Positions 35,914 to 47,500 of a stretch of 64,000 nt of DNA are shown in pieces. This DNA is from Aphelocoma coerulescens (lineage: Eukaryota; Chordata; Aves; Passeriformes; Corvidae), in contig NC_091018.1 of NCBI RefSeq assembly GCF_041296385.1, positions 3,479,501-3,543,500 of the forward strand, written 5' to 3'. The first letter of the stretch is position 1. Every line of letters starts with the position of its first letter. Position numbers and translations under genes: made by a program. Below the pieces are notes generated by a model. The model did no database searches. It was not told where the DNA came from and saw only the letters and a program-made list of their open reading frames with translations.

Positions 35914-36047
35914 TCACCTTCCCTTGCAATCCAGCCCAGTGTGGCTCTTGCCAACTGGATCCAATGAACATTTGGAAAGGTCACCTTCCCTTGCAATCCA
36001 GCCCAGCGTGGCTCTTGCCAACTGGATCCAATGAACATTTGGAAAGG
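35914..36047. repeat. 67-bp tandem duplication, two near-identical copies
   Basis: Units at 35914-35980 and 35981-36047 run from TCACCTTCCCTTGCAATCCA to CATTTGGAAAGG. They differ at one base (CAGTGTGG in the first, CAGCGTGG in the second). The near-identity suggests a recent head-to-tail duplication. There is no association with a mobile element. Confidence 0.95.
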
Positions 36048-38829
36048 TGTGTTAAATAGTAGCCAGATCCCATTCTCTTAATTATGCAGCTTGCACCAGT
36101 GTGCTGCACTAAATCATCCTTGCCCAGGGGTGGTATAATTACTGCTGAATAGCCTAATGCTGAATAACTTAGTATACTAGAGGCAATAATTATTCCCTGA
36201 ATGTGGCTGTTCCACTTTTCCTGTTTACTCATGTTCTTCAGAAAAATTATCCCCTGACTTCAGTACTCTTCAGGGCACTTCTGGTCCTTGCTTTGAATAT
36301 TTTGGTCACAAGCTCAGCCCTTTGAGAGTATGCTAAAAAACTTCTCTAGAAGAATGAAAATGGTAATGGAATAAATATCTTCAGTAGCTCTGTCATGGTC
36401 ATGCTATTCCTTTTAATTTAATCTACTATTTCATTTTGAATTGCTCAAAATTCTTTTTTTCTGATTTGGAATGAAAAAAAAAGCTAAATTTACAAACCCC
36501 AATAATCAAAGGTCACTTTTATCTTTAATATTTTAATAACCTGTGATAGTTTGCATTTGCAGCTGCAGGATTTTCATCAGATCCAATGCAAGATACTGCT
36601 CCATTTCTTTCAGGCACATGGTCCTTTGCTTGCTTTGTGCTTGGAGCAAGTGGGAGCAGCTCATTGCTGTTATCCATCTCTCTCCACTTAGCTGCTTTTG
36701 TGCCATTTGTGTAGAATAGTGTGGTGATACTGGTGGGACGAGACTTTTCATTGGTGCGTCTAAAGGCTTTTCAAAAATTTTATCCCACAAATGCTGCTCT
36801 GACAGGAGGATTTCCTCCAGATGAGAGATGTCAGCTTTACAGAGTGGCATTAATATTAATATTAACTCTCCGGAGAGTTTAGCAACTGCATGTGTTTCAA
36901 AACTCTTAGTTATTACTTAGTATAGTTTTAATTATTTAAAATCTGCATCACAGTGCAGTGATTTTGAAAATTTTCCCTACTTTACATCGGAAATGTTCAG
37001 TTTAAGTTAGAAATGTGTGGTGTTGATTTATCAGTTTGTATGTGATAGTCTGGCCTCAGTGTTGCATGCTAATTATCTTGAGAAACAGGCTTTGGGTCTC
37101 ACTGTGATTTGACAATTAATTTTCCCTTAATTTTGTTTACTGTTGACTGACTTTGAGATGTGAAAAATTCCCAGATGAAAGGAAACACTGAGAATAAAGA
37201 GTTAAGTCTATTCGGACTCACACTAAGCTGTCTGAAGGTGACCCCTGTGGCCTCAGCAGTGTTTATTTGCCCAAGGTGCAAAACTCTTTCTGTATGACCC
37301 CAAAGTGCATATCTGCATTGCTGTGCATGTTTAAATGTTGCAGCAAACAGTTAAACTCCTGGCAATGGATTCTATTACTTCAGCAGACACTCATTCTAAA
37401 CCATATTTGCTTATAACCTTATCTGAATAAAGGCTGCCCTGGTTCTGAAGTCTATAATGTTATTTCATTACCCTCACATTCAAACACGCATACAAATCTG
37501 ACAAGCAGGAAATTCATTGGCTGAAAGCAACTTCCACTTCAGCAGCTGTATCTATTTTGGTGTATTGTCTTGGAGGCTGTGTCAACGAGCATCCCTATTC
37601 AAGTGTTCAGTATTCAAGTGCTGAAGTTTTTGATTGGAAGCAGACTAATATTAATCTTCAGTTATCAAAAAGTCTAATTCATCATCTATCTCCCCAAGTC
37701 CCCAGTAAAAAGAGCTGCTTTTATTTTTCTTTTAACACTGACAAAAATGCATTTTTATTTGCTGAAGTAAGATTTTATTTAAACAAAATTACCACCCCCA
37801 GAACAGGATATGAAACTAAAGAACTTAAATGTCTGATGTTATGGTACGTGAAATCAAAAGCACTCTCTGTACCTTGGAGACCAGACCTACCAGACGAAAT
37901 TCAAGTAAACTAATTAGTGTTGAGCAAAGAACATTTTATATATTATGGCTCTGTGGGCTAATTTCACCCCTTTTCAGCTACTCATTATATAAAACTCCTT
38001 CAATCAGTAGCACATGAGGCACTGTACTGAGAGCAAGGTCAGTGAAACCAGACTCTTTTGGGATATAATGAACGGAGACAGAATTCTCCAAGGGATCTCC
38101 CTAATGTATGTCAGGAGCACAGCAGATCACAGAATAGTGATTATGTATCTGTAGGTCTGGTTTTTTTACACCCCCAACTGCTGTTTCCATGTTTTCTTCT
38201 TGAACATTTCTAAACTGAATACAAGGGTTTAGCAGGAAGTTCTTGTTATTAAACTGCCTCTTCATGGGAAAATGATAAAGGTGGATGCATGGAAAAAAAT
38301 CAGGAATGCATTCCTATTTGGTTAAAAACTGAAGCTGATGAGCAGCCATGTAATATGGCTTGGATTATTCCTTATTTTATGGAGGTATGTTTTTCATGGA
38401 TATCTTTAACTGCAGAATTCCTTCAGGCAGGCTGTCTGAACATGCAGAAGGAAGGGCCCAATAAACTCCAGTAAACTCTTCACAGACAGTAGAGCTGAGT
38501 TGCTGACTCATCCTAATCTATATTTTATCTTTATTTATCTCTAGTAAAGTCTGTGGCTCAGTGTGGAGTTAGATATTAACACATCCAAACCCTCTGGGAC
38601 TGTCATCCAAGATTTATAAACAGAGAGATTATGAAATCCTGCCGGAAACCCAAGGCAGAGGCAGGACTTATTTTGAATTAAAGAGGAATTGATAGTTTTC
38701 AGGCAATAATGGAAAAACCCAAAGTATAATTTATAAATAAATACCACATCTGATTCTAGCCACTAGAGTCCATCTGCAATACTTACAAGTGACACTGACC
38801 ATGCTGTAATTAAGCCTCTCCTGATGGGA
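36048..38829. other. Unique AT-rich sequence, nothing recognised
   Basis: The longest open frames are 118 aa (plus, 37557-37913) and 105 aa (minus, 36533-36850). Neither shows a known domain. A 16-bp perfect palindrome is listed separately. Confidence 0.6.
36864..36879. repeat. 16-bp perfect palindrome
   Basis: AACTCTCCGGAGAGTT is its own reverse complement, with a central CCGG. It sits just after an (ATTA)-type AT-rich tract (TTAATATTAATATTAA). It may be a dimeric binding site or chance. Confidence 0.9.
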
Positions 38830-39240
38830 GAGAGTTTTTAAAGTCCTTGCCAGGAGTTTGAGAGACAAACAGGACTCTCACCCTTTTCTGCTTCTGATAG
38901 TTGTTTATTAAGTCTTATCACAGAAATAGAGCTACTAGCATGACCCAGACATAGCACAAAGCAGGGAATGCAGGAGAAAGCCCAATTATCAAGATTACAC
39001 GGCCTTTTTAAAGGTAAATTAACCAATGGTTACTAAAAATGTGCATTATTTTTACTTTTCTACCAAATATTTAATAACACAGCCAGGAACAGCGGAATTC
39101 TTCGCCCAGTCACCCCAAACTACTTTTTCTGCAGAATATGGAGTAGTAGAAGAAGGAGGAGGAGGTTTGGAGAACAGCAACACTCCTCCATTTTGATGGT
39201 TTTTTGCTTTTATCTATTTAATATAATTAACAAACCCAAA
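38830..39240 (-). mobile_element. Probable avian ERV LTR, antisense, boundaries approximate
   Basis: Read on the minus strand the stretch has, in order: a pyrimidine-rich CTCCTCCTCCTTCTTCTACT segment, TATTTGGTAGAAAAGTAAAA, an ATTGGTTAA (CCAAT-box type) motif, a TTTAAAAAGG TATA-like box, GGCTTTCTCCTGCATTCCCT, CTGGGTCATGCTAG, and an AATAAACAAC polyadenylation signal followed by a short U5-like stretch. This promoter-to-poly(A) order matches songbird ERV LTRs as I remember them. I could not fix TG/CA ends or a target-site duplication. Related sequence may extend rightward to about 39450. Confidence 0.5.
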
Positions 39241-40643
39241 ACCTCTAAATTTTTCACCCTGTGACAATCTTGCCTAGTAGTCTATCACCTAATTTACACC
39301 AGTGTAGTTTCTAATTCTTCCCAGATAGTGGGCAGGTTTTTTTCCAAGGACAAAGGTCAAAAACAGTGTTGTCCAGGGGGATAAAACCCTTCAAAACAGG
39401 CAGAGAAATATTCTCTGCACTCTGGGTTCCTACAACCAGAGTTTTGCTTTTTGGTTTAGGTGGTATTTGCCAAAACGGTTTCAGTTAAGAAAATGGAAAA
39501 AATATTTAAAAAAAGAAACCAACCAACCAAAGGATAAGTAGCTTTAAAGAGAAGTCTAACACTTAAAGAATATTATACATTTTCTCTGGAAAGCATATAA
39601 AAATTCTCTATGGCTGTGTGTTTTGAATGCATAAATGTTTGTTGAGTTTTGAAGTTAATGTCTTGTAAAAATAGGCAAGAAAACAAAAATGAATAGTGCA
39701 TCTCAAAGCAAATTATCCATTAGATTTCAGAGATGTACTTGACCCATCAAAGTCTAATAACTTTGTGGAATCATTTTTGTTCCTTCAGGTTTATTTCATA
39801 TACAAGAAGCATGACTTGTCCATGTTGAGCATGGAAACAAATCTGTTTTGTTATACAAAGCACAGCTTAGTTATCTGGAAGAAGCAAATATATACATACA
39901 CTTCTGATTTATGTCTGAAGACAAATACGAAGAAAATATTTGATTTAGCATAACCTTGTCAGTGTTTTCCAGGCTGCTTCAGTCACAGAGGCACGTGTAC
40001 CAGTATGGTCTAGTTTGTCTCTAATGATTTTTGATGTGGTTATCCTTAAAAAGCAATTTTTCTATGAACTGCTAAAAGATTTCATACCCTGAAGTACCTC
40101 TACTTTCGCCATTCATAACTAAATTGGAACACTCAGTTTTGAAGTAATAGTTAGTGTGATTTATTATTTACCAAGGCAGCAATGAAGAAATGTATTTGAA
40201 AAGAAGCCGGTAGCAAATTACAATCGATTTGCACAATATAACAAATAAAATGTTTTAGGGAGGCAGACTTGCTGTTTGACGTGATATGTGATCCATAATA
40301 ATATTTCCAAGATGTCTGCTTCTTTATTACTGTCAACAATTCATTAATCATCTTCCTACAAAGAAAGCAGCTCACCCTTCCCCCTTGTTCAGACATCTAA
40401 GAAAGTGCAGATTGTGGCTCTGTGATTTCAACCCGTGCTTTACAAAATGCTGTTGTTTCAGTGAAATAACCATACAGAACTTCTAGGTGTCCATTTATGT
40501 GCCTTTGGAGTGAAGACATGTAAAATTACTTATCCTGTGATGGAATCACAGTATGATTATGGTCATATATGGGGTGATATATGGTCATTTTCCAGTAAGG
40601 TAAAAGAGTGTATTTTTATAACAAAAAAAAAAGGGGGGTTTAA
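39241..40643. other. Unique AT-rich sequence, nothing recognised
   Basis: No gene or identifiable repeat. Open frames are at most 85 aa. The first 200 bases might still belong to the LTR-like element on the left. Confidence 0.55.
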
Positions 40644-40713
40644 ATCATAGAATCAGAGACTAATTTGAGTTGGGAAGGACTTGAAAGATCACTGAGTTCC
40701 AACCCCCCTTCCC
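40644..40713 (-). mobile_element. CR1 LINE 3'-end fragment
   Basis: ATCATAGAATCAGAGACTAA, GAGTTGGGAAGGACTTGAAA and GATCACTGAGTTCCAACCCC form the complement of a CR1 3' terminus. Only about 70 bases are present. An A-rich/G6 stretch (AAAAAAAAAAGGGGGG) lies just to its left. Confidence 0.85.
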
Positions 40714-43700
40714 ATGTTTTACTGCATGTTTTCCAGCTTGCTTTCTTCTCCAGCTGGAAAAGGAATCAGAAGCCAAAGATGCCTGAGTTTAAAAAAATGT
40801 TCTAGCCCAGTGATAGTGATGTGCCTAAGTGAGGTAGACTTCAGATTGGGAAGGTTTGTTGATTTCTCTGCTGCTTGGTATGTGTATTTCTCAGATTGGG
40901 TTGGACATTTCACTGCATCCTTGAGATAACAGAAAAGTTGCAGAGGAATGAATTTTCTGCTTCTAGTAAAGCCTAAATGAAAGATTAGATCAACAGAGAT
41001 GTTTAGGCATGCAAAGATCCAGATAGATACTGACAGATACTGACAGGATCATCAGAAATCCCACGTTTAGGCCAGTGAGTTTATTCAGAATTAAGTGCAT
41101 TATCCATGTAATTCACTTTTGAAAATATCATCCATCACCAAGCTGGATGCTCAAATGCCACTGTAAATCTGGACCAAGCTCTTCTTATTGGTAACCAAGA
41201 CTGGGGGAAAAACAACTGCAAAATTTAAAGAATACAAGGATACAAATGGAGCTACAGCTTTATTTTATCCTTGAACAAAACAGAGGCTACTTTCTAAGCA
41301 CAGCTCATTACTGTAGAAGAGATCATTCTGCCAAAAACACAGAGTAGTGCACTAAGTTATCTAAAAAGCCTCAGGAACTTCTTGGCCAGACAGCACAATC
41401 TGTTCAGGCAGCCCTTTGATATGCTATCAGCAGACAGAGAGCAATCTAGCTGTGGCCATTCCCTCTATTACTCTCACAGACTGTTGTTGTTCCCTGGGTT
41501 GTGTTTCTGTGCATATCCATGCCTGTAGTAATCCTTAATGGATTCCCCTTACATGAATTCGTGCAATCTATCCTCAACCAGTGCACGGGCAGGGTGAAAA
41601 TGTGGGGCTTAGAACACTTCATTCAACCAAACTGAGCTGTAAACTGCAAAATGTGACATTAGTAGCAATTAATTTAAGCCACCAGCAGAAGGCTTAACTC
41701 CTGTTCTGGCTGTGTTGTGCTCCTTGCAGAATAAAAATAACAACTGGCCACTGCATCAGGACTGCTAAAGGATAGAACCTCCTCATTCAAGTAAAACGAG
41801 TTGCTTTCCAGCAGATGGAGTGAATAAAAGCTCTATCAAAATCTATAAGAATGTTTGCTGAGGCAGCTGTGGCTGAGCAGCCTTTTCATGTAATTATAAA
41901 CAAGCACAATACTCATACCTTAATCTATATTATATATATATTATATACAATTGCTGCTATTCATTGCCTTCATTCAAGGTGCTTCAGGGGAGACAACGTG
42001 AGGACAGATAGTATGAAAGAGCAGCACATCACCAGAGCAATGTCCTACAAATTTTTCTTAATCATTGAATTTTGATTTGCACAAGAAATCTTTCATAGGA
42101 GAAAGGGCTGCACTGTTTTTTGGTTGTTTTTTTTTTTTGTTTGAATGTAAGTCATTTGCTTTTGGAGACCTTTTTCATGGGTTTTTCCAGTCTTTAATTT
42201 TGGAATTAAACTCTGCCACTTGGATAAGGCAGACAGGCAGTTAATTAGCCAAAAAATGGGCATTGAGAGCTCTTGGAAAAAAAAAAAATCACACTTTTGT
42301 AAGTGAAATGATTGCTGAGGATATGGTATTGATTTGATAGTTTTGCAGCTGAAAATGTTTGCTAATTGGAGAACAAATTCCGTATTTTTATTCTCAGCAC
42401 AGAATCAAGAAGCTTCTGCATGAAGCATCAAGAGTAAATAATTGCTGAAGGAAAAATGAATCCCATAAAAGCCCAGGATGTGATACTGGATGACACAGCA
42501 ACCTGGCAGCCGTGCTCTCGGCATTCTAAAACTGCCCTGGAAATGGACAGGTAGAAATAATCATAACTATCAATCCAAAATTAATATCAATGAATACTAG
42601 TAGGTGATTATTGCTGGCCAAGCTAATAACATTTTTCAATTCTGTTTTTCATCAAAATGGTCTGTGGGTTTATAAGTCCATCTGCCAGAGTGATTAACAA
42701 TAAGATATAAAACCTTCTGATGTGTTGCTCTTATTTTCACAGAATTTTCTCTTTTTCTGACAAATCATTCTGATAGAAACTAGTAAAAGGATAAGGGGTA
42801 AAAGGGAGAACTAAAAATCTTAGATGTTTCTTCAGAGCCTTAAAAATGCCAGTAAAACATCTGAACAATCTGAGAATTAGATTAGATTATTTTTAAATGG
42901 ATGCCTTTTTTCATTTCCCTCTATATTTTTTTCATCAGGTGTTAATGCAGTATTCAGGAAAGAGAAATCATATCCCAGTTCTGTTTCACAGGTCATTCAA
43001 ACAGCAAAAAGTGTTTGGTGGTCTACAGGAGCCGTATATTTGCAGTCTGCCGGTAAGGGTTGACAAGTGACACCAATCCCTTCCTCACCTCTCTCTGAAT
43101 TTTCTCAGGTTTGTTTAGTTTTGTCTTTTTCTGTGTTTTGTTGACGTTCTTTTAATAAATGTTCACCTCTATTCCAAATAAGGTATTGATATTTCTGAAA
43201 AAGTGTCAGCCACTGCCTTGAATAATTTCAATAAATATATGTCCAGCAATTCAAGAAGAAAGAAGAGCTGAAGTAAATCCACCACCACTGCCATGCTGCC
43301 AGCCCGTTCCCTGCTTCACAGCCCTCCATCCCCCCCAAAATAAGTTATCTATGGAGCTCTGGGACACTTGCTAGGAAGATAACGTAAAATATGGAGGTAT
43401 GAATAAATAAGAGAGTGCTTGTTTCTTCCAACGTGTGTGCCTTGTGCTGTTTTATGTCACTTTCATGTTCCTCCCTTCATCCCTACTGTCTCATTCCTTT
43501 TATTAATTGCTCTGCTTTTTCTCCCCTTCCTTTTTCCTGGCCTTTCTTCTACAAAAACATAACTTCTGTTCAGCTCATTCATTTTTTGCTCATTCATTTT
43601 TTTTTTCTTCATTGTCTCTTGACCATGTTAAGTCTCCTTTCCTTTACCCTGGAGAGACTTTTTCTGTTCTCTCGTTTCACTCCTTGTCATTTGTCTGCCC

Positions 43701-43876
43701 CTCCTTCTGGCTGTAATTCTTCCAATTTCTTTGTCACATGAGCTCTGTCTCTGCGACCCCCTTGCTCTGCATTCTGCCTCTACTCTTTCTTGTTATGGTC
43801 TTCTACATAAGTGATTTAATTATTTTCTCTCCTGCACAGTGCACAGCTGGCATCTCCAGCTCTATCCTCTGATCTC
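40714..43876. other. Unique AT-rich sequence, nothing recognised
   Basis: Contains a short AT tract (41926-41948). The block at 42240-42640 is complex and repeat-free and could be conserved non-coding DNA, but this cannot be tested from one sequence. The 108-aa pyrimidine-rich open frame at 43415-43741 is low in complexity and not gene-like. Confidence 0.55.
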
Positions 43877-44530
43877 CATAGAATCACAGAATATCCTGAG
43901 TTGGAAGGGACCCATCAGGATCATCGAGTCCAGCTCCTGGCACAAGATACCTCAGGAATCCCATCATGTGAGAGCATTGTCCAAATGCTCCTGGAGCTCT
44001 GGCAGGTTTGGTGCTGTCACCATTGCCCTGGGGTGCCTGTTCAGTGCCCAGCCACCCTCTGGAGGAGGAACATTTTTCTAATATCCAACCTAACCCTCCC
44101 CTGACACAGCTTCAGGCCATTCCCTCAGGTCCTGTCACTGGTTACAGAGAGCAGAGATTGGAGCTGCCCCTCCTCTTCCCCTCACGAGGAAGTTGTAACT
44201 GTGATGAGTCTCCTGTCAATCTCCTCTTCTGCAGCTGAACAAGCCGAGCACCCTCAGCTGCTCCTCACATGGCTTCCCCTCAAGGCCCTTCACCATCCTC
44301 ATTTCCCTCCTTTAGATGGTCTCTAACACCTTTATATCTTTTTTTTTTTTTTTTTTTGGTGCCCAAAACTTCCCCCAGGACTTGAGGTGAGGCCACCCCA
44401 GTGCAGAGCAGGGCAGTTCAGGACAATCCCCTCCCTGGACCATCCTGTGCTGCTGTTCCTGATGCCCCCCAAGACATGGATGTCCCTCCTGGCTACCAGG
44501 GCACACAGGTGACACATCCCACTTGCCACC
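43877..44530 (-). mobile_element. CR1 LINE fragment, about 650 bp, antisense
   Basis: The left end is the complement of the CR1 3' tail (CCATAGAATCACAGAATATC, then GAGTTGGAAGGGACCCATCA and GATCATCGAGTCCAGCTCCT). The element then runs through the 3'-untranslated region and the end of the reverse-transcriptase frame. Recognisable markers are AGCTGAACAAGCCGAGCACC, GTGCCCAAAACTTCCCCCAG, GACTTGAGGTGAGGCC, CAGTGCAGAGCAGGGCAGTT and TACCAGGGCACACAGGTGAC. It is the longest CR1 copy in the window but is still 5'-truncated and coding-dead. A T19 run at 44339-44357 interrupts it. Confidence 0.93.
44339..44357. repeat. T19 homopolymer inside the CR1 copy
   Basis: Nineteen T lie where CR1 relatives have a short T/A-rich stretch just before GTGCCCAAAAC. 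This suggests later expansion at a seed within the element. Confidence 0.85.
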
Positions 44531-47500
44531 TTCCTTAGCTGTGTTACATCATCACAGCTTCTGGGCCTCTTCTGGACCCTTCCACCACCTCGCCGGGCTG
44601 CACCTACAGCTGCTTTGGGTTGTTCCAGTCAGGTATGAAGCAGACAGAGTGGCCTAAAAGCAGGTTCCCTTTGAGAGCAGGCGGAGGAGCTGCTGCACTG
44701 CTGCCCCAGGGTGCTCTCCCTGTCCATCGGAGCGTGCGGGGCCGTGCTGAGGGAGGGGATTCAGCGCTGGTGCCTGCTGTGCTCTGATTGTTCTGCACTT
44801 CCCAGAGCTGTGAGGAGCACAGCGTAATTAGATCAGCAATGAAGCTTTTTACAGTCTGGAATCATTTGTAGGTCGGACTGATGGTTTTGTATAGTGAAGG
44901 GTTGATTTTATGTAGAAGGGCAGTTATTGAATTATGATATGTCAGTCATAATAATTAGCAAGGCCTGTGCTCGCTGCAGCAGAATGATGGGGTTGTTTTT
45001 TCCCTTTGGGCCTATCTAAATTGGATAACGAGCATTTGAAGTTTCACCTTCACATCTAAAGCGCTCTTCTGACAGGTTGAGGTCCATACTGGATCCAAAG
45101 CCTGGAGAAAAAGCTGGGTATCCCTAAAATCACGGTGCCTTTGCTGGCCTTTCCATCCGCAGCAGCCTGTGAGCTCTCCGTTCATGCTGTTCAATTGTTA
45201 AGTGCTGGCAAGTTTTCCACTCATCATGACCTAAGTAGCAGCCACTCAACCACGCTTGAGCAGTTTGGGGACTAGCCCAGGCCAGGAACCATCCCCTACC
45301 AGGCAGCCGTGGTAGGACTGCCCAGCTTTGGCAAGAGAAGGACTCAGCTGAATGGAGATGAGCTGTGCCTGTCGGTCCAAGGGCCCCAAAATGGTTCCTG
45401 GATTGTTTCGCTGTGAAAACCAATGTGCTATTTTTAATCTGTTCAAATGCAGTTCTGTAGCCTCCCATGGACTTGCATTCAGGAAATCACTCACAATTGT
45501 TGTTTTGTGTCTGGAGTGCCAGACTTGCAGAGGGGTGGATTTAAATATGCCAATAGCGACAGAATTTTCTAAGAGTCAAGTCAATTCCTCAATCCCTTCC
45601 CTGAATCAGTATGTGGATCTATTGCTTAAGATGTTATTTATGAGCTTAAATTGGTAAAATGAGCAGTCCTAGGCCCATATTTTTCTTATATATCAAATAG
45701 TTTTGTCTTTTCTTTGTAGTAAAAGTGAAAATATCAATGTTTTTACTGTTTTTGTTTGTGCTAGTTCACTTAGATCATTCATCTTACACCAGTGGAACTC
45801 AATGAAATGCTTCTAATTTACACCAGCCCAGGTAAAAAAAAGACAACCATAAGCCACTCAAAAGGGTTGGTTTTTTTTTTACATGATATTCAATTTTTTA
45901 TGTAAGAATTCTTTCCTGTCCACTGTTTCTTCCATGTGCCTTTGAAATGGGAAAGGGCTGCTGCTGTCACAGTGCTTTTCCATGCTCTTGTACAGGCAGG
46001 CTTTAAACAGATCACAACTTGTTAGGTACTGAAATAATCAACTTCCTTTTTTTTTTTTCTCCCAGACTAATGGTAAGAAACTTTGGATGAGTTTTGGTTT
46101 CATTTTTCTTACATGTTACCAATTTTGAAGATGCTTTAACCAGTGCTGTTACTAAAAACATTTCCAGTTAACCGTGAAGTCCAACGAGGAATGTTCCTAC
46201 CTCTATCATGTATCTACCTCTATCTACCTCAATATGTGTGTGGAGAGTGTGCTTGGCATTGACTCATTTATTTCACCTTTTCCTGTAGGAAGAAATTCTT
46301 TATTTTATTCAGAAATTAATATTGGATGTGTTTGCTAAACCTTAAGTTCTACATGTCTGAGGAGTTAAAAGTTCAAGATGACAATGTAAATCTCAGCATT
46401 GATTTCATCCCTCCTTACTCTGTAAGTAATGTTTATTCTTGGAGATGGGTTCCCATGTGACCCTGCTCTGGAAGTAATTACTGGGTTAGTGTTTAAGGCA
46501 GAAAGCATTTGTGGACTGCTAACACACAGGCTGACAGAAAATTCTCAGCAGATCTTAACTCAGATTTTCACTTCTGCAAGACTTTTGCAGAGCGTTCTGA
46601 TCACAAATTGTGCTTGAGATATCTCTGTTCTAATCCCACCCATCTCTGTTTGCTACCAAAACCAAGTATTTAATTCTCCCCACCCACCCAGTTGCATTTT
46701 CTCAGCTCTAGCTGCTCTCTCACAATGCCTCCTACACTGCCTGGCAGCGATGATCATCTCCTAACAGTGACTTGCATTCCAACTGGGCAATTAGAGACAA
46801 AGGGGGTAACTTTGTTTAAAGTTTTATATTTAAGAAATCTTCAAAGTATCTTATGAGCTCTAATGACAGGGTTATCAGCAAACACGAAGAAAACACAATG
46901 TGAATTATTTATTCCTTCATCTACTTCCCAACTGAAAGGAAGTCAGCTTCTTGTTAAGAATCAAATCCCGGCCCTGCCAGAGACGTGCAGTGTGGTGAAA
47001 GAGTCAAAGATGTGATGACAAAGCTGTTTTAGCAAAACTCCTCCAAGGCAAATGTTAAATAATGTATTTATATTTAAGTACATGTACACAAAAGTAAATA
47101 TAAGTGTATTTATGTACATGTCTATATAAATAGTATTTGTGTGTGTGGTACATTTTCATATACACAGTTTTTATAACAAACACATAAAGAGTTTATCTAA
47201 ATATACTTATAGTTTCATTTTTTTGACTGAAAAAGAAAAAAGTCTGTTTTTTTCTGTAACAGACTCCAGCACTTGACACACTTGATAATACTTTTTCTGC
47301 ACTGAGATTTACAGAACACCAGAACTTTCTCCCATTACTCGGGATGAATTGGTCAAAGGCACATCAGAGTATATCTACAGTTCCCTTTTAAAACTGGCTA
47401 ACTAAATTCTAAAAGCTTTAATCTTGGAACTTCTAGCTGGATAAAAGTCTTGGAAACAGAACATTCTGATATTTATGAGTTCCCCTGCTACCAAAACCTT

